Shown piece by piece: positions 43,943 to 52,161 of a DNA stretch of 64,000 bases (its first letter is position 1; each line of letters begins with the position of its first letter). The notes beneath the pieces are model-generated. The model was not told the origin of the DNA, did no database searches, and saw only the letters and a program-made list of their open reading frames with translations. The translations under genes and the position numbers were made by a program. The stretch is from CADCWK01 sp965218235 (GTDB taxonomy: Bacteria > Chloroflexota > Chloroflexia > Thermomicrobiales > UBA6265), in the NCBI GenBank assembly GCA_965218235.1, contig OZ244596.1, forward strand, positions 248,001 through 312,000, in the 5' to 3' direction.

Positions 43943-44055
43943 ATGGTCCGGCTGAACGACATTGGCTACGGACGAAACGATCGGGAGCACGATGCCGCAA
44001 TCGGTCCGAAACGGCGAGTTCTCAACGTCGAATCCAGTGTCGATCGACCGGCTTG
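43935..44055. repeat. PIR inverted-repeat element over the trpF stop
   Basis: Left arm GGCCATAAATGGTCC plus GGCTGAACGACATTGG (43935-43965) is intact and includes the trpF stop. The right arm, CCAGTGTCGATCGACCGGCTTG (44034-44055), has decayed. It closes the trp cluster and faces the DUF4272 gene on the minus strand. Confidence 0.8.
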
Positions 44056-44116
44056 CGACGCAGCCGTTCAGAGCCGGTCGACGCATCCGTCGGTGCCTGT
44101 CGCCGGTGTGGTCGCG

Positions 44117-44869
44117 CTAATCGATATCAGTGGGCGCGTCGTCCCAGGAGGAGCCGAAGCCGCAGAGCCAGTTCAGCGCCCGCAGCCGCTCGGAGGCGAG
44201 GTCGGTCAACAGCGCCCGCTCGTCCTCGGTCAGGTTGCGGTACGGCCGCCCCGCGACCGGGAAGTCGTTGCTGAGGGACCGCTCGAACAGGCCGGCGCGG
44301 GCCGAATCGGCCGCGACCTCCCGGATGATCTGGCGCATCTCCGGCGTGGCCGGCAGGGCGTCACCGTCCGGCCCGGCGAGAAGCTGGCCGCGCCACTGCC
44401 AGAGCTCGGCCTGCTCGCGGGCGGCGGCGACCTCCTCCTCGCTGCGGAGCGCGATCCCGGCCCGGAACGGCTGAACCTTGTCCCACGGCTCCGGGATCAG
44501 GGCGAGGATCTCGGCCGGCGGCGACGGAAGCTCATAGGTCGGCAGCTCATCGGTCAGCCCGGCCGCCCAGGCGAGGACGGCGACCGACTCGACCCGCCAG
44601 CTCGCGTCCTCGGCGATGTCCTGAGGGAGGCCACTCACCCGGGTCTCGATCAGGTGGCGCTCCTCAGCGGTCAGGAGCGGGGTAACGTGCTCCTCCCGCA
44701 GCCAGGCCGCCATGTCGAACCGCTCTCCCTCGGCGTCCCCGGTCGGGTCGAGCTCCAGCGCCGCGCGCCGGACGACCGTGGCGAGCGAGACCAAGCGGGC
44801 CGCAACCTCGGCGGCCGGCCGCAGGGTGATCTCCAGCGAGTCGTCATCAATCTCAGGTCGATCCGTCAC
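44117..44869 (-). CDS. DUF4272-like protein
   Basis: Cytoplasmic protein of 250 residues of unknown function. The GTG at 44869 (or the adjacent GTG 44872) follows GGGAGG. The central part, 'DASWRVESVAVLAWAAGLTD' and later 'AELWQWRGQL', resembles the DUF4272 core (WR.EalwaLlWaLG...). The C terminus has 'NLTEDERALLTDLASERLRA' and 'NWLCGFGSSWDD', again like that family. It starts 30 bases after the ychF stop on the same strand, so a shared transcript is likely. Confidence 0.7.
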   Translation of the reverse strand: MTDRPEIDDDSLEITLRPAAEVAARLVSLATVVRRAALELDPTGDAEGERFDMAAWLREEHVTPLLTAEERHLIETRVSGLPQDIAEDASWRVESVAVLAWAAGLTDELPTYELPSPPAEILALIPEPWDKVQPFRAGIALRSEEEVAAAREQAELWQWRGQLLAGPDGDALPATPEMRQIIREVAADSARAGLFERSLSNDFPVAGRPYRNLTEDERALLTDLASERLRALNWLCGFGSSWDDAPTDID

Positions 44870-44898
44870 CACCGCCTCCCGCCCCGTCAAAGGCTCGA

Positions 44899-46011
44899 CT
44901 AGACGTTGAACAGGAAGTTGATGATATCGCCGTCGTGGACGACATAGGTCTTGCCCTCGCGCCGAAACGTTCCGAGGCGCTTGGTCTCGGCCATCGAGCC
45001 GGCCGCGATGAAGTCGTAGTAGCCGACGACCTCGGCCCGGATGAAGCCGCGGGCGATATCCGAGTGGATGGCGGTCGCGGCCTCGACGGCCGTCTCGCCC
45101 CGGCGAATCGTCCAGGCCCGGCACTCGTCCGGCCCGACGGTGAAGAACGGGATCAGCCCGAGCAGCTCGAACGAGCGGGCGATGACCCGGTCCAGCCCGG
45201 ACTCCGTGATGCCGAGGTCCTCCATGAAGACGGCCGCATCGTCGGCGTCGAGCCGGCCGATCTCCATCTCGATCTGGCCGGCGATCGCCTCGACCGCGAC
45301 ACCGCGCCGCCCGAACCGCTCGGTCACGCCCGAGATGAGCCTGCCGGCGACCTCGCCGAGCTGGTCCTCGCCGGTGTTGAGCAGGACGAGAAGCGGCTTC
45401 TGCGTCAGGAACCCAAACCCACGGATCAGCCGGAGGTCATCCCGGTCGACCTCGCCGACCACTTCGCGGATCGGCGTCTCGGCCTCCAGCGCCTCGTGGA
45501 ACCGCTGGAGGATGACCTGCTCGCGCTCGTACTGCTCGCGCTCGGACCCCTTCGTCTTCGGGATCTGGGCCTGCAGCCGGTCGAGCCGCTTCTCGACCAC
45601 CGCGAGGTCGCTGAAGATCAGCTCCAGGTTGAGCGTCTCGATGTCGCGGAGCGGGTGGACGCTCTCCTCGGGGTGGGCGACGTTCTCGTCGTTGAACGCC
45701 CGGACGACGTGGACGAGCGCGTCGCCCTGGGAGAGATGGCCGAGCAGCTTGCCGCCCATCCCCTTCTCCGCCATGCCCTTGGCGACGCCGGCGACGTCGA
45801 GGTACTGGACGTCCGCCGGCATCTTGCGCTGGGGCTTGAACATCTCGGTCAGCAGATCGAGCCGGGCGTCGGGAACCTTGACCGTCGCCAGGTTCGGCTC
45901 GTCGCCGGAGGCACCATAGGTTCCGGTCTGCGCATCGGCCTGAGTCAGCGCGTTGAAGACGGTGGTCTTGCCCGCGTTGGGCAGACCGATGATGACGAGC
46001 TGCAGAGCCAC
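44899..46011 (-). CDS. ychF: redox-regulated ATPase YchF (Obg family)
   Basis: P-loop ATPase that binds ribosomes and is linked to the oxidative-stress response. G1 is 'IIGLPNAGKTTVFNALTQAD' and G3 is 'YLDVAGVAKGMAEKGMGGK'. The G4 position, 'LLVLLNTGED', departs from NKxD as expected for YchF, which prefers ATP. A coiled-coil arm follows, and the C-terminal TGS domain ends 'VVHDGDIINFLFNV'. Length 370 fits. Upstream a strong hairpin (46096-46125) separates it from the previous minus-strand gene. Confidence 0.95.
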   Translation of the reverse strand: MALQLVIIGLPNAGKTTVFNALTQADAQTGTYGASGDEPNLATVKVPDARLDLLTEMFKPQRKMPADVQYLDVAGVAKGMAEKGMGGKLLGHLSQGDALVHVVRAFNDENVAHPEESVHPLRDIETLNLELIFSDLAVVEKRLDRLQAQIPKTKGSEREQYEREQVILQRFHEALEAETPIREVVGEVDRDDLRLIRGFGFLTQKPLLVLLNTGEDQLGEVAGRLISGVTERFGRRGVAVEAIAGQIEMEIGRLDADDAAVFMEDLGITESGLDRVIARSFELLGLIPFFTVGPDECRAWTIRRGETAVEAATAIHSDIARGFIRAEVVGYYDFIAAGSMAETKRLGTFRREGKTYVVHDGDIINFLFNV

Positions 46012-46095
46012 TTGCTATCTCCCTGAACATGAGCGCGGCGGTGTACGCCATCGGACTAGGACACGTTCCGGGCAGCCGGACGCGGGCGCATGAAG

Positions 46096-46125
46096 CGGCC
46101 CGCTGGTGGAAGCCACCGCGGGCCG
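46096..46125 (-). terminator. hairpin after the 400-residue unknown gene
   Basis: CGGCCCGC-T-GGTGG pairs with CCACC-GCGGGCCG around AAG, with one bulged base. It lies 91 bases after the stop of the upstream minus-strand gene and before ychF. No T-run on the minus strand; likely 3' end or bidirectional stem. Confidence 0.5.
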
Positions 46126-46215
46126 AGGCAGCGGAAGTATGACGCATCGAGCAACAGGACGCCCACGGGAACGGGTTACAAAACCGCGTCGCTTCAACAG
46201 TCCGACCAGCGTGCG

Positions 46216-47418
46216 TTAGCTTCCCCGCCGTCTCGTCGATGTGTATCCACTCCGGGGTACGTCCCGGAGCCGGCCCAACACGCTGGCGGCGAGGAGGAAC
46301 GCGAGGTGCGCCGCCAACGACGGGTTCGCCGGCGGTTCGGCCCCGCCCGGCAACCCGCGCCACTCCGGAAAGTGACCGTCGGAATCGGCCATATCCATCG
46401 CCGCCGAGAAGAGGTCGGCCGCTTCGACGGATCGCCCGGACCGCTCCAGCGCGATCGAGAGCCAGAACAGGTCGGCCAGGTGGACCCGAACCTCCACGTC
46501 GGGCCCCTCTGGAAGCAGGACGCCGATCAGGTGGCCAATTACGGCGTCCCGGAGCTCCAGATCGATTCCGTTGACCCAACTCAGGGCGACCAGCGCAGCC
46601 TGTTCGGACCCATCGTCCGGGAAGAGACGCCGGGGCCCGACGTCCGCTTCCCGCGAGCCGCGTGCTCCTTCCCGTCCCGTCCCGGCGTCGGCCGAAATGA
46701 TCCGGACCGCGGAGAGTACCGTGGACTTGAGGGCGTCCCGCCGCTCGTCCTCGCGAACCGCCGCCCGCTCCCACTCGTCGGCCGGCAGAATCGCCGAGAC
46801 GCTGTGGAGGGCCATCGCGGACAGGGCCGACTCGGCGAGATCGACGGTCGGCGACGGAGAAGTCTGGCGCCGGTCGCGCCCGAGCGCCAGGCCCGCCGCC
46901 AGCTGCCGGACGATGGCGCGGACTGGCTCCGCGGCACATCGCTCGGGCCGGGCGCAGATCGCCCAGAGAAGCATTGCCGTTCCCATACGATCCGGGCGAC
47001 GATCGGTGACGCGACCATGGAGCGCGTACGAGCGACGCAGGTACCCCTCGTCGTTGAAGCCAGCCGCGCGGTTCGTCAGCCAGGCGAGCAGTGGGGTGCG
47101 CTCGTTCCGGTCCAGCCTGTCCGCGGCGGCGATGGCGAGCGTCAGTGTCTCCCCCGGACGGCAAACCATGCCGTCCGGGGCACCGACTGGGTACGACGGC
47201 AGCTGCGACGGCGCGACGACCAGCGCGCCATTCGTAATCCGGCAGTCGTCCAGCACCCGCGTCGTCGTGCCGATCAGGGCGATCAGGTCTCCCTGTTGCA
47301 GGCGAGCCGCATCGGCATCCACCGGGGCATCGCGCTCGACGAGCCGGTCGGTCTCGTCCGATTTCGGACCACGGCTTCCTGGTGATTGGTTCGCGGCGGG
47401 ATTCACGATGTCTTCCAT
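46216..47418 (-). CDS. hypothetical helical protein
   Basis: Protein of about 400 residues, family not recognised. The start is set at ATG 47418 because the longer frame would run into the rsmD start region and reads as non-coding; the ribosome site is weak. The middle has repeated helical segments with a Trp/Asp/Gly pattern ('LTNRAAGFNDEGYLRRSYAL', 'DRMGTAMLLWAICARPER', 'HLADLFWLSIALERSGRSVE'). These recall the alpha/alpha toroid of GH15-type or similar proteins, but this is only a resemblance. A clear break into low-complexity Arg/Ser ends the C terminus. It is divergent from rsmD. Confidence 0.65.
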   Translation of the reverse strand: MEDIVNPAANQSPGSRGPKSDETDRLVERDAPVDADAARLQQGDLIALIGTTTRVLDDCRITNGALVVAPSQLPSYPVGAPDGMVCRPGETLTLAIAAADRLDRNERTPLLAWLTNRAAGFNDEGYLRRSYALHGRVTDRRPDRMGTAMLLWAICARPERCAAEPVRAIVRQLAAGLALGRDRRQTSPSPTVDLAESALSAMALHSVSAILPADEWERAAVREDERRDALKSTVLSAVRIISADAGTGREGARGSREADVGPRRLFPDDGSEQAALVALSWVNGIDLELRDAVIGHLIGVLLPEGPDVEVRVHLADLFWLSIALERSGRSVEAADLFSAAMDMADSDGHFPEWRGLPGGAEPPANPSLAAHLAFLLAASVLGRLRDVPRSGYTSTRRRGS

Positions 47419-47566
47419 GGGCCGAATCGTCGCACTCGGCGGACCATCGTGACCAGTCCACGATTCCTCACCCAGGTATCGAGCTACCGCGGGCACTCCA
47501 GACGTCCCCGTCGGTTCCCGGTCTACACTGATCGAATGGTCGGTTTCAGGGTACCGGGAGGTCTGG

Positions 47567-48172
47567 ATGCGCGTCATCGCGGGGGATCGGGGGGGCTTCC
47601 GCCTCAAGGGGCCGCCGAGCAGGGCGACGCGGCCGATGACGGACAAGATCAAGAGCGCGGTCTTCTCGATGCTGGCCTCGCTCGGTTCCGAGCCGGACCG
47701 CGTCCTCGATCTCTACGCGGGAACCGGTGGGCTCGGGATCGAGGCCCTCTCCCGTGGCGCCCTCCACGCCGACTTCGTCGAGCAGGCCAGCGCGGCCGTA
47801 ACGGTGATCCGATCCAATCTCGACCACACGAGGTATCTCGACGTCAGCACGGTCCATCAGATCCCGGTCGCGACGTATATCGTCCGGTCAACGCGACCGG
47901 CGGAACCATTCGATCTGGTCTTCCTCGACCCGCCCTACGCCGACCAGGACATCATCGCGGTCCTCGAATCGCTCGGCGGGTCGGCACTGATACAATCGGG
48001 CACCATGGTCGTCCTTGGACACTGGCCGCGATTGTCCCCTCCGGCCACGGCTGGCCGCCTCGAACTCATTCGGACTCGCTGTCACGGCGACAGCTGCTTC
48101 ACGGTCTATGAGTGGCCCAGGGATGACGAGCCGAACGCCGATCCCGAAGACGAACCTCTGACGCAGGAGTGA
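47567..48172 (+). CDS. rsmD: 16S rRNA (guanine966-N2)-methyltransferase
   Basis: SAM-dependent methyltransferase of the small-subunit rRNA. 201 residues: N-terminal 'MRVIAGDRGGFRLKGP' and 'TRPMTDKIKSAVFSML', then SAM motif 'VLDLYAGTGGLGIEALSRGA' and catalytic 'LVFLDPPYADQD'. The rsmD-coaD adjacency is widespread and seen here with a 4-base overlap or a short gap depending on the coaD start. Upstream a TACACT (47524-47529) may be a -10. Confidence 0.95.
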   Translation: MRVIAGDRGGFRLKGPPSRATRPMTDKIKSAVFSMLASLGSEPDRVLDLYAGTGGLGIEALSRGALHADFVEQASAAVTVIRSNLDHTRYLDVSTVHQIPVATYIVRSTRPAEPFDLVFLDPPYADQDIIAVLESLGGSALIQSGTMVVLGHWPRLSPPATAGRLELIRTRCHGDSCFTVYEWPRDDEPNADPEDEPLTQE

Positions 48173-48177
48173 TGCGG

Positions 48178-48711
48178 ATGGCGATCGCCATCTACCCCGG
48201 TACGTTCGACCCGATGACGCTCGGCCACCTCGATATCGTCCGCCGGGCCGCGCGCCTGTTCGATGAGGTCATCGTGGCTGTCTACCGGGACGCGAGCAAG
48301 CCCAGCCGGATGTTCGATGCCGACGAGCGGATCGCTCTCGTTGCGGAGGCCCTGACGGACGCCGGTCAGGCGGAGCCGGGTCTTCTGTCCCGGACACGGG
48401 TCGAGGGGTACACTGGTCTGTCGACCGAGTACGCCCGGTCGCGCCGGGCCGACGTGATCGTCCGCGGGCTCCGGGCCGTGACGGATTTCGAGTACGAGTT
48501 CAAGCTCGCTCACATGAATCATCACCTCGCGGAAGAGATCGAGGTGGTCTGCCTGATGACCAGCGCTCAGCAGGCGTTCGTCAGCTCGAGCCTCATCCGC
48601 GAGGTCGCCAGCCTCGGTGGCGACGTCACCGGGCTGGTTCCGCCGAACGTCCTCCGGGCACTTGCCAGGCTCCGAACCGGGCAAGCTCGACCGACGACAT
48701 CGACCACCTGA
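48178..48711 (+). CDS. coaD: phosphopantetheine adenylyltransferase
   Basis: Penultimate step of coenzyme A synthesis. 177 residues from ATG 48178, which has CAGGAG nine bases upstream; starts at 48169 or 48172 would be too close to it. The nucleotidyltransferase motif is 'AIYPGTFDPMTLGHLDIVRR', the second is 'VIVRGLRAVTDFEYEFKLAH', and 'SSSLIREVASLGGDVTGLVP' closes the ATP site (ISSTxxR type). The last 15 residues are a variable tail. Confidence 0.95.
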   Translation: MAIAIYPGTFDPMTLGHLDIVRRAARLFDEVIVAVYRDASKPSRMFDADERIALVAEALTDAGQAEPGLLSRTRVEGYTGLSTEYARSRRADVIVRGLRAVTDFEYEFKLAHMNHHLAEEIEVVCLMTSAQQAFVSSSLIREVASLGGDVTGLVPPNVLRALARLRTGQARPTTSTT

Positions 48712-48760
48712 CCGGCTCGCTCCGGCCAGGACCTTCCCGCAGGAGGACTCCAGGACCCGC

Positions 48761-49288
48761 ATGACCACCACCGATCCACCGTACGAGGGCGCACAGGCGG
48801 ATATCGTCGAGCTGATCGATGAGCTGAAGCGACTGGTGAGCGAAAGCCGCCGGATGCCGTTCTCACGCAACATCCTCGTCGACGAAGGACGGTTCCTCGA
48901 CCTCGTCGACCTGCTGAACGAGACCGTGCCGTCCGAGATCCGCCAGGCCCAGCGGGTGGTGCGGGATCGGGAGCGGATCCTGGGCGATGCCCAGGGCGAG
49001 GCGGCGAAGATCCTGGCGACGGCGCGGCAGCGGGGCGAGTACTGGGCGTCAGAGGAAGGGATCCTGAACGAGGCCCGGCAGCGGAGCGAGGAACTCCTCC
49101 GACGGTCCGACGAGGAGCGCCGCCGCAACGTCGGCGAGATCGAGATGTTCGCCTACAAGCGGCTCACAGAGTTCGAGACGGCGATCCGGGACGGGTTCCT
49201 CGTCATCGAGGACGCGATGCGCGACGCGGTCGCGCGCCTGGACGAGGCGATCGAGCAGGCCCGCGGCGACGACGACCGGCCGGTCTGA
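48761..49288 (+). CDS. coiled-coil protein downstream of coaD
   Basis: 175-residue, highly charged protein with a long predicted coiled coil (about residues 50-165) rich in Glu/Arg/Ala/Gln. Examples are 'EIRQAQRVVRDRERILGDAQ' and 'EEGILNEARQRSEELLRRSD'. The N-terminal 'IVELIDELKRLVSESRRMPF' recalls the DivIVA/ATP-synthase-B-like proteins found after coaD in Chloroflexota. It starts 50 bases after coaD with AGGA ahead and probably shares its transcript. No catalytic motif; a scaffold or cell-envelope role is a guess. Confidence 0.75.
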   Translation: MTTTDPPYEGAQADIVELIDELKRLVSESRRMPFSRNILVDEGRFLDLVDLLNETVPSEIRQAQRVVRDRERILGDAQGEAAKILATARQRGEYWASEEGILNEARQRSEELLRRSDEERRRNVGEIEMFAYKRLTEFETAIRDGFLVIEDAMRDAVARLDEAIEQARGDDDRPV

Positions 49289-49326
49289 CACCGATGCTCC
49301 GACCGCAGCCGACCGGAGGGCCGCCA

Positions 49327-50163
49327 GTGGATCGTCTGTTGAACGAGCGTCCGTTGGGCAGTGCCCAACCCGATGCCTACGCTACGATCGCGGAACTATA
49401 CGACCTCGAGCACGCCCGGTTCGACGACGATGTCGAGATGTACCGGCAGTTCGCTCGTGCGACCGGGGACCCGATCCTGGAGCTTGCCTGCGGGACCGGT
49501 CGGATCCTCGCCCCTGTCGCTGCCGATGGGCATCGCGTCACTGGCCTCGATCGCTCCGCCCCCATGCTCGACCGGGCGAGAGTCGCGCTGGCCGGCCTCG
49601 AATCGCCTCAGGCATATCACCTGGTCGAAGCCGGGATGACGGCCGCCGCGACCGTTACGGGCGGGCCGTTCGGCCTCGTCATCATCGGTCTGAACAGCCT
49701 CCTCCACGCCAAGAACGAAGAGGAGCAGCGCGCGATCCTGAGCGCCGCCCGGCAGGTCTGCGATGCGCGCGGTCAACTCATCGTCGACGTCCTCAATCCG
49801 ACCCCGGAACACCTCCAGTCGCTGGCCGGTACGGCGCTCGACGGGCAGTGGGAGCTGCCGGATGGACGGCGGGTGATGAAGTTCAGCGATCGTCGCGTCT
49901 CATCGGCGGAGCAGACGATCGCAACATCGATCTGGTACGACATCGCCAGCCCGGACGGCGCCATCCGTCGTGAGGCGACCAGCTTCGTCCTGCGCTACCT
50001 CCACCCCTCCGAACTGCTGCTCCTGCTGGAACTCTGCGGCTGGGTCGACTTCGAGATCTACGGTTCCTACGACCTGGACCCGCTGACTGACGCCAGCGAT
50101 CGTCTGATCGTGACCGCCCAGCGGACGCCTTCGGACCGGTTCCAGACCCGCGTCATCGAGTAG
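49327..50163 (+). CDS. class I SAM-dependent methyltransferase
   Basis: Methyltransferase of about 278 residues. The GTG at 49327 is favoured by GGAGG seven bases upstream; an ATG at 49294 is possible. 'AYATIAELYDLEHARF' opens the fold, motif I is 'ILELACGTGRILAPVAADGH', motif II is 'TGLDRSAPMLDRARVAL', and 'GLVIIGLNSLLHAKNEEEQR' matches the post-II region. 'QLIVDVLNPTPEHL' follows. Substrate unknown. Likely part of the rsmD-coaD-coiled-coil transcript. Confidence 0.85.
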   Translation: MDRLLNERPLGSAQPDAYATIAELYDLEHARFDDDVEMYRQFARATGDPILELACGTGRILAPVAADGHRVTGLDRSAPMLDRARVALAGLESPQAYHLVEAGMTAAATVTGGPFGLVIIGLNSLLHAKNEEEQRAILSAARQVCDARGQLIVDVLNPTPEHLQSLAGTALDGQWELPDGRRVMKFSDRRVSSAEQTIATSIWYDIASPDGAIRREATSFVLRYLHPSELLLLLELCGWVDFEIYGSYDLDPLTDASDRLIVTAQRTPSDRFQTRVIE

Positions 50164-50279
50164 TCATCACCCCGGTTTTCACGACGACCTGGCCGGACTC
50201 GCGATGCAGCGCGAGCACCTCGCGGTGTAGCATCACGGTGACAGAATCCGCGCTATTCCCGTCCCGGAGGACCTGCACC

Positions 50280-51821
50280 ATGGAGATCAGAACCGGCCTG
50301 CTGAGCCGCTACCTCAACTCGATCCAGCTCGACGCGGTCGACACCGCCGCGACGGCCTACTACGCCGCGCTCGACACTGTCGCTGCCGCCTCGCCGATCG
50401 CCGCCACCGCGATCGTCCGCGAGCTGGAGGATCAGCGGGCCAGCCTCAAGTTGATCGCCAGCGAGAATTACAGCTCGCTCGCCACCCAACTTGCGCAGGG
50501 CAATCTCTTCAGCGACAAGTACGCCGAGGGCTATCCCGGCCACCGGTTCTACGCCGGCTGCGAGAATGTCGACCTGATCGAAGCCGAGGCCGTCCGGCTG
50601 GCGAAGGACCTCTTCAACGCTGACCACGCCTACGTCCAGCCGCACTCCGGCGCCGACGCCAATCTGGTCGCCTTCTCGGCGATCCTCTCGGCCAGGGTCC
50701 AGGCGCCGGCGCTCGAGCGCCTCGGCCTCGAGGACCCGTCGAAGGCGACGCCCGAGCAGTGGGAGGCAATCCGCGCCGAGCTCAACGGCCAGCGCCTCCT
50801 CGCGCTGAACTACTACTCGGGCGGCCACCTCACGCATGGCTACCGGCACAACATCTCCGCCCGGATGTTCGAGACGTATTCCTACGCCGTCGACCACGAG
50901 ACCGGACTGCTCGACCTCGACCAGATCCGGACCCAGGCGCTCGAAGTCAGGCCGCTGATCCTGCTGGCCGGCTACAGCGCCTACCCGCGCCGGATCAACT
51001 TCCGCCGGATGCGCGAGATCGCGGACGAGGTCGGGGCAACCTTCATGGTCGACATGGCCCACTTCGCCGGGCTCGTCGCGGGCAAGGTCTTCACGGGCGA
51101 CTTCGATCCGGTCGCCCACGCCCACATCGTCACCTCGACGACCCACAAGACCCTGCGCGGCCCCCGTGGCGGAATCGTGCTCTGCAAGCAGGAGTTCGCC
51201 GAGTGGGTCGACAAGGGTTGTCCCGCGATCCTGGGCGGGCCGCTGCCGCAGGTGATCGCCGCCAAGGCGGTCGCCTTCCGGGAGGCCAGCCGGCCGGAGT
51301 TCGCGACCTACGCCCAGCAGATCGTCGAGAACGCCGCCGCCCTCGCGGCCGGCTGCGTCGAGGAGGGCATGTCCGTCGTCACGGGCACCTCCGAGAACCA
51401 TCTGCTCCTGATCGACGTCGAGAAGTCGTATGGACTCAACGGGCGTCAGGCCGAATCGGCTGTCCGGCGGGCCGGCGTCACGCTCAACCGCAACAGCCTG
51501 CCGTTCGACCCCAACGGCCCCTGGTACACCAGCGGGCTCCGGATCGGAACCCCAGCCGTGACCACGCTGGGGATGGGTTTGGCCGAGATGCGGGAGATCG
51601 CCGCCATCATCGGGATGGTCCTGCGCAACACTCGCCCGGCGACAACGTCCTCCGGCAAGACGAGCAAGGCAAAGATCGACGTTGCCGACGGGGTGATCGA
51701 CGAGGCCCGGAGCCGCGTCCTCGCCCTGACCCGCGCCTTCCCGCTCTATCCGGAGCTGGACGCCGATCTGCTCGCCACCGCCAGTTGGCTGGAGTCCGCC
51801 GAGCCCGCCCTGGCCGACTGA
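50280..51821 (+). CDS. glyA: serine hydroxymethyltransferase, long form
   Basis: PLP enzyme interconverting serine and glycine while loading C1 units on tetrahydrofolate. The ATG at 50280 has GGAGG nine bases upstream. Conserved parts are 'LKLIASENYSSLATQLAQGN', 'DKYAEGYPGHRFYAGCENVD', 'YVQPHSGADANLVAF' and the PLP-lysine motif 'STTHKTLRGPRGGIVLCK'. At 513 residues it is ~90 longer than the usual 415-430. Extra sequence lies after 'NLVAFSAIL' and before 'GLLDLDQI', a form I associate with chlamydial and some other phyla's enzymes. Monocistronic; a palindromic element follows. Confidence 0.92.
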   Translation: MEIRTGLLSRYLNSIQLDAVDTAATAYYAALDTVAAASPIAATAIVRELEDQRASLKLIASENYSSLATQLAQGNLFSDKYAEGYPGHRFYAGCENVDLIEAEAVRLAKDLFNADHAYVQPHSGADANLVAFSAILSARVQAPALERLGLEDPSKATPEQWEAIRAELNGQRLLALNYYSGGHLTHGYRHNISARMFETYSYAVDHETGLLDLDQIRTQALEVRPLILLAGYSAYPRRINFRRMREIADEVGATFMVDMAHFAGLVAGKVFTGDFDPVAHAHIVTSTTHKTLRGPRGGIVLCKQEFAEWVDKGCPAILGGPLPQVIAAKAVAFREASRPEFATYAQQIVENAAALAAGCVEEGMSVVTGTSENHLLLIDVEKSYGLNGRQAESAVRRAGVTLNRNSLPFDPNGPWYTSGLRIGTPAVTTLGMGLAEMREIAAIIGMVLRNTRPATTSSGKTSKAKIDVADGVIDEARSRVLALTRAFPLYPELDADLLATASWLESAEPALAD

Positions 51822-51907
51822 AAGCAGTCCATTAGTCCCCGACTTTCCTAATTTCTAATGACGTCGGTTGCATCTGGTTGATTCAGAAGGTCGTGGTCGG
51901 CGAGTAG

Positions 51908-52092
51908 CCCCACCCCCCGACCCCCTCCCCATCTCGATTTCGGCGCTGCGGTGCCTCACCGGATGGAGAGGGAGAGCCATGGAGCTAAGAGGCTGTCGGT
52001 CTCGGAGCGCTTCAGCGCGACCAGCATGAAGCCCCTCTCCATCCGGTGAAGACCGAAGGAATGAACCGAGATGGGGAGGGGTTGGGGTGGGG
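51908..52092. repeat. large nested palindrome, family 2, copy f
   Basis: Outer arms CCCCACCCCCCGACCCC... and ...GGGGAGGGGTTGGGGTGGGG are complementary, with CTCCCCATCTCG matching CGAGATGGGGAG. An inner pair, CACCGGATGGAGAGGG (51956-51971) and CCCCTCTCCATCCGGTG (52033-52049), nests inside. The G-rich right end could also form a quadruplex. It lies between convergent glyA and aroC. Confidence 0.75.
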
Positions 52093-52161
52093 TCCGTTCG
52101 CCAATCGTCCGGCGACAACGAACGGCCAGCCTCGAGAACGACAGCGCGTCAGACCCTCGGA

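Noticed and set aside
43943..44902. 319-codon plus-strand frame after trpF
   Set aside because: Starts inside a PIR repeat and lies opposite the DUF4272 gene; composition is that of a shadow frame.
46090..47385. 431-codon plus-strand frame opposite the unknown protein
   Set aside because: Both strands are open, but the minus frame has balanced hydrophobic helices and a defined start, while this one is Arg/Pro/Gly-rich.
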